Position numbers and translations under genes: made by a program
Notes under the pieces: generated by a model
Told to the model about the DNA's origin: nothing
What the model saw: only the letters and a program-made list of their open reading frames with translations
Databases searched by the model: none
Assembly (NCBI RefSeq): GCF_011516645.4
Contig: NZ_CP088285.1
Location: forward strand, 9,194,501-9,258,500
Direction: 5' to 3'
DNA length: 64,000 nucleotides
DNA from: Bradyrhizobium septentrionale
GTDB lineage: Bacteria; Pseudomonadota; Alphaproteobacteria; Rhizobiales; Xanthobacteraceae
Shown: piece by piece, positions 18,127 through 26,191 of the stretch
Layout of the letters: the number at the start of each line of letters is the position of its first letter
How positions within the stretch are numbered: position 1 is the stretch's first letter

Positions 18127-19014
18127 ATGAAGACCTGGCTGTTTTCCTTCCACAAGACCGTCGGAAACCATCCGCAGTTCTATTCAAATGTCTTCAACGG
18201 TCAGGCCTGGAGCGGCGACGTCCTGGTGCCGGGCAACGAGGGGATCAGCAACACGCCGGCGGCGGTCGTCTTCAACTCCAATTTGTATTTGTTCTATCCG
18301 CGCTTCCAGGCCCTCTACTACAAGGTCTATGACGGCGAGGTGTGGACGGCCGAGGCCCTGGTGCCGAACATGGCCGGCGTGGGCGCTGGACTCGCCGCCG
18401 CCGTGTATGACGGCCTGATCTATCTGATCTACTCGAATCCCGGCAGCACCAACCTGATGTACAAGACGTACGACGGCACCACCTTCGGGCCGGAGATCAA
18501 CGCCTCCGGAACCAACCACCTCATCTCCGTCGCCTACCAGAACGTGGATACGCCTGCGGCGCTCGTGCTCGGCGACACGCTCTACGTGTTCGGCCGCGGT
18601 CCCGGCGCCGACGAACCCGGCAACATGAACCGCTTCTGGTATGCGACCTTCGACCGCAGCACCTGGCGAAGCAATCCGGTTGCCGGTACGGAAGGCCTCA
18701 GCAACGGGCCGGGTGCCGCCTTGTGCAAGAACCTCATCTATCTGTTCTTCAACGACCCCACCGGCCTGTTCTTTTTCAAGAAGTTCGACGGCTCGTCCTG
18801 GGGAGCAGACCTCCAGGTCCCCGACACGCCGGGCAATTTCGGCAATGCCGCGCCGGTCGTGTTCAATCAGACATTGTACATCCTGCACCAGGGACCCAAC
18901 GGCCAGTATTTGTACAAGACCACCGACGGCGAGGACAACTGGACGAGCGATGCGGCCGTGCCGAATAGCGCGGGCATGAGCTGCGGGCCGGCCGCCGTGA
19001 CGTTTTCGCTCTGA
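18127..19014 (+). CDS. Six-repeat beta-propeller, lectin-like protein
   Basis: A protein of 295 aa built of six repeats of about 47 residues, each with a motif like YDGxxW...VPxxxG...GPAAAVxxxxLYLFY. Examples are FNGQAWSGDVLVPGNEGISNTPAAVV, YDGEVWTAEALVPNMAGVGAG and FDGSSWGADLQVPDTPGNFGNA. This periodicity matches sugar-binding propellers of the PLL/tectonin kind. The start at 18127 follows GGAGGATTCCCGTA. There is no signal peptide, so export by the Sec route is not indicated. It has a monocistronic setting. Sugar binding is inference from the fold. Confidence 0.82.
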   Translation: MKTWLFSFHKTVGNHPQFYSNVFNGQAWSGDVLVPGNEGISNTPAAVVFNSNLYLFYPRFQALYYKVYDGEVWTAEALVPNMAGVGAGLAAAVYDGLIYLIYSNPGSTNLMYKTYDGTTFGPEINASGTNHLISVAYQNVDTPAALVLGDTLYVFGRGPGADEPGNMNRFWYATFDRSTWRSNPVAGTEGLSNGPGAALCKNLIYLFFNDPTGLFFFKKFDGSSWGADLQVPDTPGNFGNAAPVVFNQTLYILHQGPNGQYLYKTTDGEDNWTSDAAVPNSAGMSCGPAAVTFSL

Positions 19015-19076
19015 TGCGAGTGGCGAGTGGCGAATAGTGAGTTCCATTCGCTACTCACTATTCGCCATTCGCTCTC

Positions 19077-19565
19077 TCACTCCTCCTTGAAGCCGTATTC
19101 CGGCACGTTGCCGCTGGCGCCGTAATATTTGTACGGCAGGAACTTGCCTGACATCGTGATCTTGACCCGGTCGCCCTTCGGATTGGCGACGCGCTCCATC
19201 GCCATGTCGAAGTCGATCGCCGACATGATGCCGTCGCCGAACTCCTCCTCGATCAGCGCCTTCCACGCCGGGCCGTTGACCATCACCATCTCGTAGAAGC
19301 GGTAGATCAGCGGATCGGTCGGCGGCATCGGCGTGCCGGTGCCGCGCATCGGCACCTCGTTGAGCATCGCGGTCTCGGCCTTCGACAGGCCGAACAACTC
19401 GGCGGCATTGGCGGCCTGTGGCTTCGTCAATTTCATCTGGCCGAGGATCGCGCCGACGATCAGGACCTCGGAATAGCCGCCGATCTTCTCGCAGATGTGC
19501 TTCCAGCTCCAGCCCTTCTCGCGCTTGATGTCGAGCAGCTTCTCGGTGAGGTCTTCGCGTTTCAT
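19077..19565 (-). CDS. cynS: Cyanate hydratase (cyanase)
   Basis: Cyanase (162 aa, decameric in the family) converts cyanate plus bicarbonate to ammonia and carbon dioxide via carbamate. The N-terminal helix-turn-helix-like domain has KGWSWKHICEKIGGYSEVLIVGAILGQM. The C-terminal catalytic domain contains PTDPLIYRFYEMVMVNGPAWKALIEEEFGDGIMSAIDF, carrying the conserved Arg, Glu and Ser residues. It is the last gene of a minus-strand cluster with an NrtA/CynA-type ABC transporter, separated from the ATPase gene by an R3 palindrome. This makes cyanate a probable substrate of the transporter. Confidence 0.96.
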   Translation of the reverse strand: MKREDLTEKLLDIKREKGWSWKHICEKIGGYSEVLIVGAILGQMKLTKPQAANAAELFGLSKAETAMLNEVPMRGTGTPMPPTDPLIYRFYEMVMVNGPAWKALIEEEFGDGIMSAIDFDMAMERVANPKGDRVKITMSGKFLPYKYYGASGNVPEYGFKEE

Positions 19566-19589
19566 CTCTTGGTCTCCCTCTGTTCAAAT

Positions 19590-19702
19590 CATTATGCCCG
19601 GGCATAAGCGCGGAGCGCGTCTTCATCGAACGTGTCCAGGGCATCCACGTCTTTGGTTGGCTCAGGCAGACGTGGATGGCCGGGACAAGCCCGGCCATGA
19701 CG
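19590..19702. repeat. R3 long palindrome, copy 2
   Basis: Related to 17834-17918 (GGCATCCACGTCTTTGG, AGACGTGGATGGCCGGG, GCCCGGCCATGACG) with an extra ATTATGCCCGGGCATAA hairpin at one end. It overlaps the 3' end of the ABC ATPase frame, whose last 13 codons are read from it. Confidence 0.88.
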
Positions 19703-20588
19703 CCTGTGGATTTGGTTCGGCTCCGGCCGCAAGCGCCAATTCCGGCAAGCCCGGCCGCACCGTCGGCACGTGGCGCGGATCGTGACCGGTCACCTCAGCC
19801 GCAAAGCTCTTGCTGCGGCTGACCAGGAAATCGACGATATGGTTGCGCAGCGCATAATAATAGGGGTGGCGGTGCAAATCGATGCGGCCGCGTTCCTTCG
19901 GCAGCGGGTTCTCGACGATCTCGGCCAGCACCGCGCCGGGACCATTGGTCATCAGAAAGATCTTGTCGGCGAGGAAGATCGCCTCGTCCACGTCATGGGT
20001 GATCATGAAGGTGGTCTGCCCGGTCTCCAGGCAGATGCGCCGCACCTCGTCCTGCAGCGTGCCGCGGGTCAGCGCATCCAGCGCCGAGAACGGCTCGTCC
20101 ATCAGCATGATCTTCGGCGTGATCGACAGCGCCCGTGCGATGCCGACGCGCTGCTTCATGCCGCCGGACAGCTCGGAGGGATGCTTGTGTTCAGAGCCGG
20201 TCAGCCCGACCAGATCGATGAATTTCTGCGCGTGGGCCTTCACCTGGGCACGGTCCCATTTGCGCCATTTCGAGCTGACGGCATAGGCGACATTGCCTGA
20301 TACGGTGCGCCACGGCAGCAGCGCATGGCTCTGGAAGATCACTGCGCGGTCGAGGCTGGTGCCTTCGATGCCCTGCCCGTCGACGATGACCGTCCCCTCG
20401 CTCGGCTCGTCGAGGCCGGCGAGGATGTTCAGCACCGTGGTCTTGCCGCAGCCGGAATGGCCGATCACGCAGCCGAACTCGCCGCGTGCCATCGACAGCC
20501 AGAAATTCTCGAACACCGTGGTGGTGCCGCCGCCCGCGCCGGGATAGCGCCGCGCGATGCCTTCGATGGAGATGAACTTGTCGGTCAT
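19662..20588 (-). CDS. ABC transporter ATP-binding protein (NrtD/CynD/SsuB type)
   Basis: ATPase of 308 aa energising the importer encoded upstream. The Walker A motif is GHSGCGKTTVLNILAG (near residue 45), the Q-loop is in VIFQSHALLPWRTV, the signature is LSGGMKQRVGIARAL, Walker B is IMLMDEPFSALDALT, and the switch His is in FMITHDVDEAI. The start at 20588 (MTDKFISIEG) is preferred over an upstream GTG. The C-terminus is unusual: after a normal end near HDPRHVPTVRPGLPE it runs on into an R3 palindrome, giving ASWPGLSRPSTSA as the last residues. Substrate is nitrate, cyanate or sulfonate by family, with cyanate suggested by the neighbour cynS. Confidence 0.93.
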   Translation of the reverse strand: MTDKFISIEGIARRYPGAGGGTTTVFENFWLSMARGEFGCVIGHSGCGKTTVLNILAGLDEPSEGTVIVDGQGIEGTSLDRAVIFQSHALLPWRTVSGNVAYAVSSKWRKWDRAQVKAHAQKFIDLVGLTGSEHKHPSELSGGMKQRVGIARALSITPKIMLMDEPFSALDALTRGTLQDEVRRICLETGQTTFMITHDVDEAIFLADKIFLMTNGPGAVLAEIVENPLPKERGRIDLHRHPYYYALRNHIVDFLVSRSKSFAAEVTGHDPRHVPTVRPGLPELALAAGAEPNPQASWPGLSRPSTSA

Positions 20589-20615
20589 CCGCACTGGCTC
20601 CGCGAACGGGCTGCG

Positions 20616-20761
20616 CTCCCTCGCCCCGCTCTTCGCGGGGAGAGGGTCGGGGTGAGGGGCTCCCTCGGCGAGGACGGTGACAGTTGGACTCGCGGAGAGT
20701 CCCCCTCACCCGGATCGCATCTAACGATGCGATCCGACCTCTCCCCGCACGCGGGGCGAGG
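20616..20761. repeat. R4 repeat (CTCCCC / GGGGAG palindromes)
   Basis: Two GC-rich hairpins: CGCCCCGCTCTTCGCGGGGAGAGGG-like arms at 20621-20650 and CTCTCCCCGCACGCGGGGCGAGG at 20739-20761, plus an internal perfect palindrome CGGATCGCAT/ATGCGATCCG at 20711-20736. This is a repeat type frequent between alphaproteobacterial genes, often misread as coding. Here it separates the ATPase and permease genes. Confidence 0.88.
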
Positions 20762-20797
20762 TACGCATGTGGCACCGTTCGTGAATATCATCATCAC

Positions 20798-21637
20798 CTA
20801 CTCCGGAAACGTCACCATGCGCGTGAAGCGCGCCAGCACCTGGTCGAGCAGCATGCCGACGAGGCCGATCAGGAGGATCGCGATGATCACGTTGGTGATC
20901 GACAGATTATTCCACTCGTTCCAGACGAAATAGCCGATGCCGGTGCCGCCGACCAGCATCTCGGCGGCGACGATCACGAGCCAGGCGATGCCGATCGAAA
21001 TCCGCATGCCGGTCAGGATCGTCGGCGCCGCCGCCGGCAGGATCACCGTGAAGGCGCGCCTGACGGTGCCGACCTCCAGCGTCCGCGCCACGTTGATCCA
21101 CTCCTTGCGCACGCTGGCAACGCCGAACGCGGTGTTCAACAGCATCGGCCACACCGAGCAGATGAAAATGACGAAGATCGCCGAGATCGACGAATCCTTG
21201 ATGGTGTAGAGCGCGAGCGGCATCCAGGCCAGCGGCGAGATCGGCTTCAGCACCTGGATGAACGGATCGAGTGCCTTGCTGATCAAGGGCGACATGCCGA
21301 TCATGAAGCCGAGCGGGATCGCGACGATGACCGCGATGAGATAGCCGAGCCCGACGCGCCCGATCGAATAGGCGAGCTGGATGCCGAGCCCCTTGTCGTT
21401 CGGCCCGTTGTCGTAGAACGGCCGCTTCAGGTGCTCCCACAGCTTTGCGCCGACATCGAGCGGCCCTGGCATCGCCGACTTGCCCTGGGTTGCGGTCAGC
21501 CCCATCAGTTTTGCATACTCGGGGCTCATATTGGCCGTCGCCCCCGTGCTGCGGGTCGCGAGATGCCAGGCGCCGAGAAAGGCAGCGAGCAATGCGATGG
21601 AGACGATCGCGGCGCGAAGGCGGAGCGACAACGTCAT
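20798..21637 (-). CDS. ABC transporter permease (NrtB/CynB/SsuC type)
   Basis: Inner-membrane permease of 279 aa with about six helices (AAIVSIALLAAFLGAWHLAT, LGYLIAVIVAIPLGFMIGM, AIFVIFICSVWPMLLNTAFGV, and others). It has the binding-protein-dependent EAA-type loop in NVARTLEVGTVRRAFTVILPAAAPTILTGMRISIG near residues 185-220, which contacts the ATPase. The start at 21637 (MTLSLRLRAA) is chosen because longer frames run into the R5 palindrome. It works with the binding protein upstream and the ATPase downstream. Confidence 0.93.
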   Translation of the reverse strand: MTLSLRLRAAIVSIALLAAFLGAWHLATRSTGATANMSPEYAKLMGLTATQGKSAMPGPLDVGAKLWEHLKRPFYDNGPNDKGLGIQLAYSIGRVGLGYLIAVIVAIPLGFMIGMSPLISKALDPFIQVLKPISPLAWMPLALYTIKDSSISAIFVIFICSVWPMLLNTAFGVASVRKEWINVARTLEVGTVRRAFTVILPAAAPTILTGMRISIGIAWLVIVAAEMLVGGTGIGYFVWNEWNNLSITNVIIAILLIGLVGMLLDQVLARFTRMVTFPE

Positions 21638-21657
21638 TTGGCGAGCTCCCTCAACCC

Positions 21658-21793
21658 GTCGTCCCGGCGAAGGCCGGGACCCATACGCCGCGCTCTCGCG
21701 ATGAGGCACGCGGGGAGACGTCTTGCGCAACAACCCACGGTCGTGGTTATGGGTCCCGGCCCCGTGCGCAACCGCGCACTAGGCCGGGACGAC
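21658..21793. repeat. R5 palindrome, copy 1
   Basis: About 136 bp with outer arms GTCGTCCCGGCGAAGGCCGG and CCGGGACGAC, and inner matching ACCCATA-type and GGGTCCCGG segments. A second copy is at 33321-33442. It fills the gap between the binding-protein and permease genes. Confidence 0.9.
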
Positions 21794-21812
21794 GTGGAGA
21801 GAGCTTCTCCTC

Positions 21813-23198
21813 TCACGACGACTTCCTGATCTTGAAGCTCGCCAGATAATCGTCTGGCTTGGCCGGATCGAAGCTCTTGCCCATCACCGAGAACGACTTG
21901 TACGAGGTGGCGGGTGGCGCGAGCCCCATCTCGGCCATCACCTTTTTGGTGTCGGTCGCGAGATAGACCTGCTCGGCAACCGCCTTGTAGTCGACGTCGC
22001 CCTTGATCTGGCCCCAGCGCTTCATCTGCGTCAGCATCCACACCGCAAAGGACTGCCAGGGGAACGGATCGAAATCGACGCGCTTCGGATCGGTCTTCAC
22101 GCCGCCGAGGCCGTCGGCGTAGGTGCCGGTCAGCACCTGCTCCAGTACCGTCACCGGCGCATTGATGTAATTGGCCGGCGCGATCGCCTCCGCGATCTGC
22201 TTGCGGTTCTCCGCCTTCGCCGCAAAACCGGTGGCATCGATGATCGCGCGGGTCAGCGCCGTGAAGGAATTCGGCGCCGTCGTGATGAATTCGCGACTGG
22301 CGGCAAAGCTGCAGCAGGGATGGCCGTCCCAGATCTCCTTGGAGAGAATGTGCAGGAATCCGACGCCGTCATAGATCGCGCGCTGGCAGATATTGTCGGG
22401 CGCAAGGAAGCCGTCGATGTTGTCGGCGCGCAGATTGGCGACCATCTCCGGCGGCGGCACCGAGCGGAGCTGCACGTCGGTATCCGGATCGAGCCCGTGC
22501 TCGGCGAGATAATAGCGCAGCAGATAATTGTGCATGGAGTAGTCGAACGGGATGGCGAACTTCATGCCCTTCCAGTCCTTCGGATCGCGCTTGTCCTTGT
22601 GCTTGATGGCAAGCGTGATGCCCTGCCCGTTGATGTTCTCGATCGCGGGCACGGTGAAGGGTATAGCGTTGGCGCCCAGGCCCAGCGAGATCGCGATCGG
22701 CATCGGCGCCAGCATGTGGGCGGCGTCGTATTCCTTGTTGATGGTCTTGTCGCGGATCACGGCCCAGCCGGCGGTCTTCACCACCTCGACGTTGAGGCCC
22801 TGCTTGGCATAGAAGCCGAGCGGCGCCGCCATGATGATCGGGGTCGCGCAGGTGATCGGGATGAAGCCGACCTTGAGGTCCTTCTTCTCCGGCGGACCGG
22901 CATCGGCGAACGCTTCCGTCGCCGTCTTCAGCGGGAAGAATTGCGACAGCGCGGCAAGCGCGGTCGCAGCGCCAACCGACTTCAGGAAGGCGCGGCGCGC
23001 GATATCCTGCGGAAACACCGCCCGCATCACAGCCGACGCGACGATGCTTTCGTAACGCTTCTCTTCGCTGACGTCCGCCACCGGCTCGCAGCGCAGCGTA
23101 CGCGCGGCGTGCTCGGCCGCGGTGCGATGCAGCCCGCAGGCGCAGCCAGATCGCACCAGCGCGCGGTCGGCATCGAAGGGATCATCTGACGTGGACAT
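21813..23198 (-). CDS. NrtA/CmpA/CynA-family substrate-binding protein with Tat-like signal
   Basis: Periplasmic receptor of about 461 aa. The N-terminal 60 residues are unusual for a binding protein and Cys-rich (SGCACGLHRTAAEHAARTLRC). A twin-arginine-like signal follows, ARRAFLKSVGAATALAALSQFFPL (residues about 66-90). The mature domain starts KVGFIPITCATPIIMAAPLGFYAKQGLNVEV, as in the nitrate/bicarbonate/cyanate receptors. The start is the ATG at 23198. Tat export implies folding before export, perhaps with a cofactor or metal. The ligand is not proven; cyanase downstream points to cyanate or a related pseudohalide. The extended Cys-rich leader might be a regulatory or metal-binding segment. 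Confidence 0.9.
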   Translation of the reverse strand: MSTSDDPFDADRALVRSGCACGLHRTAAEHAARTLRCEPVADVSEEKRYESIVASAVMRAVFPQDIARRAFLKSVGAATALAALSQFFPLKTATEAFADAGPPEKKDLKVGFIPITCATPIIMAAPLGFYAKQGLNVEVVKTAGWAVIRDKTINKEYDAAHMLAPMPIAISLGLGANAIPFTVPAIENINGQGITLAIKHKDKRDPKDWKGMKFAIPFDYSMHNYLLRYYLAEHGLDPDTDVQLRSVPPPEMVANLRADNIDGFLAPDNICQRAIYDGVGFLHILSKEIWDGHPCCSFAASREFITTAPNSFTALTRAIIDATGFAAKAENRKQIAEAIAPANYINAPVTVLEQVLTGTYADGLGGVKTDPKRVDFDPFPWQSFAVWMLTQMKRWGQIKGDVDYKAVAEQVYLATDTKKVMAEMGLAPPATSYKSFSVMGKSFDPAKPDDYLASFKIRKSS

Positions 23199-23304
23199 GC
23201 TGCGCCCCATTGTCGCACCGAACCACGGAGACCGCCGCGATCCGGTTCATTGTTCGGCGTCCGGCCGCGTTTTGCGCCGCCGGACGCCAACAAACATGCA
23301 GGTT

Positions 23305-24183
23305 CTATGCCGCCTTGCCTGTTACGACGGCAGCGGTCGGCAAGCCTTCATCGATCGGCAGCGACGGGTCGCGCGACCACTCGTTCCAGGAGCCGAAGTA
23401 CATCCGCACGTCCTTCACGCCGGCGTTCTTCAGCGCCAGGAAGGTGTTCGAGGCGCGCGCGCCCTTGAAGCAGTAGAGATACACCGGCGTGGTCTGCGAG
23501 ATGCCGACGGTGGCGCACTCCGCGAGAATCTCGTCCTTCGACTTGAAGCGCGGCCCCTCGCCGGTCGGCTTCATCATGCGGTACCATTCCAGCCAGACGG
23601 CGCCGGGGATGCGGCCCTTGCGCGGGCAAAAATCCTTGCCGTAGGGCGAGGAGCTGTCGCCGATCCACTCGTCGACATCGCGCACGTCGAGGATCGCGAT
23701 CCCGGGCTTGTCGAGCGCCGCCAGCATCGCCTTGGCATCGATCATGATGTCGCCGGCCTCCGGCACGATCGCGAAGGAAGTCTTCACCGGCACCGTCACG
23801 TCGGTCGTGACCGGCAGGTCGGCCGCCTTCCAGGCATCGAAGCCGCCATGCAGCACCTTGATCCTGGGATAGCCGAGCATCGTCAGCAGATAATAGCCGC
23901 GGCAGGACTGGCCGAAGCCGGAGTTCATCGACTGCTCGTAGATCACGGCGGTTTCCTTGCCGGAGAGACCGGCTGCGCCGAACGCATCGGCGAATTTGGT
24001 CTTCAGCTCGTGGATGCCTTCCGGCGTCGAGGTCGCAAGGAACGTGAAGATGTCATGCACATTGACGGCGCCGGGCAGATGCCCCGCCGCAAAGGCATCC
24101 GGATTCCGCGTGTCGATGATGACACACGGCTCTTTGGTGATGAGCCCGGCAAGTTCGCCGGCGGTGATCAGAACGTCCGTCAT
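23305..24183 (-). CDS. Two-domain sulfurtransferase (rhodanese family)
   Basis: Thiosulfate or 3-mercaptopyruvate sulfurtransferase of 292 aa. The N-terminal rhodanese domain has CVIIDTRNPDAFAAGHLPGAVNVHD. The C-terminal domain has AILDVRDVDEWIGDSSSPYG, GRIPGAVWLEWYRMM and the active-site loop YLYCFKGARASNTFLAL near residue 240. The loop is CFKGAR instead of the more usual CRxGxR/T, which may alter the preferred donor. Rhodaneses convert cyanide plus thiosulfate to thiocyanate, which fits a cluster ending in cyanase. It is co-directional with the ABC genes (about 106 bp) and the flavoprotein gene (51 bp). Confidence 0.92.
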   Translation of the reverse strand: MTDVLITAGELAGLITKEPCVIIDTRNPDAFAAGHLPGAVNVHDIFTFLATSTPEGIHELKTKFADAFGAAGLSGKETAVIYEQSMNSGFGQSCRGYYLLTMLGYPRIKVLHGGFDAWKAADLPVTTDVTVPVKTSFAIVPEAGDIMIDAKAMLAALDKPGIAILDVRDVDEWIGDSSSPYGKDFCPRKGRIPGAVWLEWYRMMKPTGEGPRFKSKDEILAECATVGISQTTPVYLYCFKGARASNTFLALKNAGVKDVRMYFGSWNEWSRDPSLPIDEGLPTAAVVTGKAA

Positions 24184-24234
24184 GGCAGCCTCTCCTGTTG
24201 CGTGGTTGCAGTTGTGGTGGTCCCGAACTCTCTC

Positions 24235-25347
24235 TCACCCGTCCGCCAGCATCTTGCGCAGCTGCTTGGTGGCGGGCGTGACGATGGCGACGAAATAGGC
24301 TTCGCGCAGCCTGCGCTGGGCGCGGTGGCTCATCAGATAGCCGCGCGCGCCGCAATGAAGCATCGCGGCATGCGCGACCGCGACGCTGGCGTCGCCGATC
24401 CGCAAGCGCAGCGCAACGACACGGCGCCAGTAGCTGTCGTCGGCATTGTAGGGATCGTGCGCCAGCGTCATCGCCTCCTTCTCGAACTCGGCATAGAGCT
24501 CGCGGAATTGCACCGGCTGCTGCGGCAGATAGCGGTTGACGTGACCGAGCGGCGCGTGGACCTCGTCCATGATGTTGATGCAGTCCTTCATCAGGCCGAG
24601 GCCCATGCCGGCCTGCAGCAGGATGAATCCGGCGCGGATCTTCTTCACGAACGGCGCGGCCGGCTCGGCCAGGATCAGATCATCAGGCACGAACACATCG
24701 CGGAACTGGACGCCATAGGTGCCGGTGCCGTCCATCGCCAGGAACGGCTTGCACGGCGTCAGCGTGATCGCGGGGTCCGAGCAGTCGGCGAGGAACATGA
24801 CGGTGGTGCCCTCCTCGTCCTCGCGCTCGAAGATCGTGCCGAAGTAATGGTCGGGGCCGAGATTCGACACCCAGGGCAGCGCGCCGCGCACGATGTAGCC
24901 GCCATCGACCTTGCGACCCCTGAGCTTCAGCCGCTCGATGCCGAAGAAGCTCTTCATCGGGTTGGAGAGGCCGGTGCCGCCGAGCGCGCGCCCGCTGGAG
25001 AAGCAGTTGCCGAAGCGCGCAGCGAGCTTCATGTTGGTGGAATTGGCGACGTACCAGACCAGCGTGTTCTGGCACCAGGCCATGAAGGCGGTGGCGCCGC
25101 AGACCTCGCCGAGCGCGGCCATCGACTGGATCGCCCAGCGCAAATCGGCGGGGCCTTCCTGCGGCACATGGCTGCTCCACGCCCCGACCTTGCCGAGCCG
25201 GCGCAGGAAATCGCCGGGATAGACCGAGCCGGCATCGATCGCCGATGCAAGCGGTGCCAGCTCCTGACGGGCGAGGCGCGCGACCTCGTCCGTAATGGTC
25301 GGTGCGGGATCTTGAGCTGCGACCCGCGATAAAGCCAGTGAACCCAT
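24235..25347 (-). CDS. Acyl-CoA dehydrogenase-like flavoprotein
   Basis: FAD/FMN-dependent protein of 370 aa with the acyl-CoA dehydrogenase fold: an N-terminal helical part (ITDEVARLARQELAPLASAID), the mid beta domain (RGALPWVSNLGPDHYFGTIF, VPDDLILAEPAAPFVKKI) and a C-terminal helical bundle (HCGARGYLMSHRAQRRLREAYFVAIVTPATKQLRKML). The usual catalytic Glu region is not evident. Within the superfamily, members with this look include DszC/SfnC-type monooxygenases and uncharacterised sulfur-metabolism proteins. The start is the ATG at 25347, 35 bp after OsmC. Placement with a sulfurtransferase and cyanase suggests a role on a sulfur- or nitrogen-containing small molecule. The exact reaction is unknown. 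Confidence 0.85.
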   Translation of the reverse strand: MGSLALSRVAAQDPAPTITDEVARLARQELAPLASAIDAGSVYPGDFLRRLGKVGAWSSHVPQEGPADLRWAIQSMAALGEVCGATAFMAWCQNTLVWYVANSTNMKLAARFGNCFSSGRALGGTGLSNPMKSFFGIERLKLRGRKVDGGYIVRGALPWVSNLGPDHYFGTIFEREDEEGTTVMFLADCSDPAITLTPCKPFLAMDGTGTYGVQFRDVFVPDDLILAEPAAPFVKKIRAGFILLQAGMGLGLMKDCINIMDEVHAPLGHVNRYLPQQPVQFRELYAEFEKEAMTLAHDPYNADDSYWRRVVALRLRIGDASVAVAHAAMLHCGARGYLMSHRAQRRLREAYFVAIVTPATKQLRKMLADG

Positions 25348-25382
25348 GGATGGTCTCCGCACCTGGAATTGCCGGTCGAGCG

Positions 25383-25925
25383 CTACGCGCTGACCTCGAG
25401 ATTGACGGGACGGGTGAAGGTGTTGGCGACCGGCGACCACTTCTTCACATGTGTCACCAGCGCGTCGATCTCGGCCTGCGGGACGCCCTCGCATTCCATG
25501 TCGACCTTGACGCGGACGTCGGTGAAGCCGACCGGCTTCTCGCTGACGTCGCCGGTGCCCCACACCGCGGTGATGTTGAGATCGCCCTCGAGCTCGAGCT
25601 CGAGCTTGTTGACGGTCCAGCCGCGATGCACGGCGTTGGCATGCAGGCCGACCGCAAGGCAGGAGCCGAGCGCGGCGAGCGAGGCCTCGGAGGGATTCGG
25701 CGCGGTGTCGTCACCGAGCAGCCCCGGCGGCTCGTCGACGATGTAGGGCGCGAGGTTGCGGATGTAGTTGGCGTGACGGAACTTGCCCTCGGCCACCGTC
25801 TTGCATTTCAAGGTCTTGATCACCTTCGGGTTGGCCTTGCCGTTGGCAATCAGCTGCTCGAGCCCGCCTCTGTCGATCGGCGCGAGGCAGCCGGTCAGTG
25901 CGGTTTTTTGAGCGACAGCGGTCAT
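25383..25925 (-). CDS. OsmC/Ohr-family peroxidase-like protein
   Basis: A protein of 180 aa of the OsmC superfamily, thiol-dependent enzymes that reduce organic hydroperoxides or otherwise act with reactive Cys. The resolving/active helix carries EASLAALGSCLAVGLHANAVHRG near residue 85. An earlier Cys in VIKTLKCKTVAEGKF may be the partner thiol. The C-terminal strand set ends FTRPVNLEVSA. It is the first gene of the minus-strand cluster, facing a TetR regulator 266 bp away. Confidence 0.9.
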   Translation of the reverse strand: MTAVAQKTALTGCLAPIDRGGLEQLIANGKANPKVIKTLKCKTVAEGKFRHANYIRNLAPYIVDEPPGLLGDDTAPNPSEASLAALGSCLAVGLHANAVHRGWTVNKLELELEGDLNITAVWGTGDVSEKPVGFTDVRVKVDMECEGVPQAEIDALVTHVKKWSPVANTFTRPVNLEVSA

Positions 25926-26191
25926 CAGTTTTCTCCCTGGGAGCGATGGATTGAGTCAGGATACCGAACGGTCTGTTTTCAGCACGAAGCGTGCCAGTCC
26001 GCCGCCAAATCAAAAGCTGAAATCGCGCAGACGCTTAGCTCTGCCTGCCTGCGGATTGATCAGGGTGCGGCTGCTCAAACGCGGTGCATCTGCCGTGCTG
26101 CCGCGATTATTTTCAGCGCAGGACCGCGCAGATGCCGCCCCCGTGAAGATGCGGCTTGATGATTTTGCCGCGCTCCGATTTACTGCCGCGC

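Noticed and set aside
17834..19702. R3 palindromes considered as CRISPR-like or transposon ends
   Set aside because: Only two copies, 1.7 kb apart, nested palindromic structure without regular spacers and no flanking duplication; better explained as REP/BIME-type intergenic repeats.
20585..20933. Frames reading LTPTLSPRRAGRGS and similar near 20.6-20.8 kb
   Set aside because: These are typical spurious readings of the R4 GC-rich palindromic repeat.
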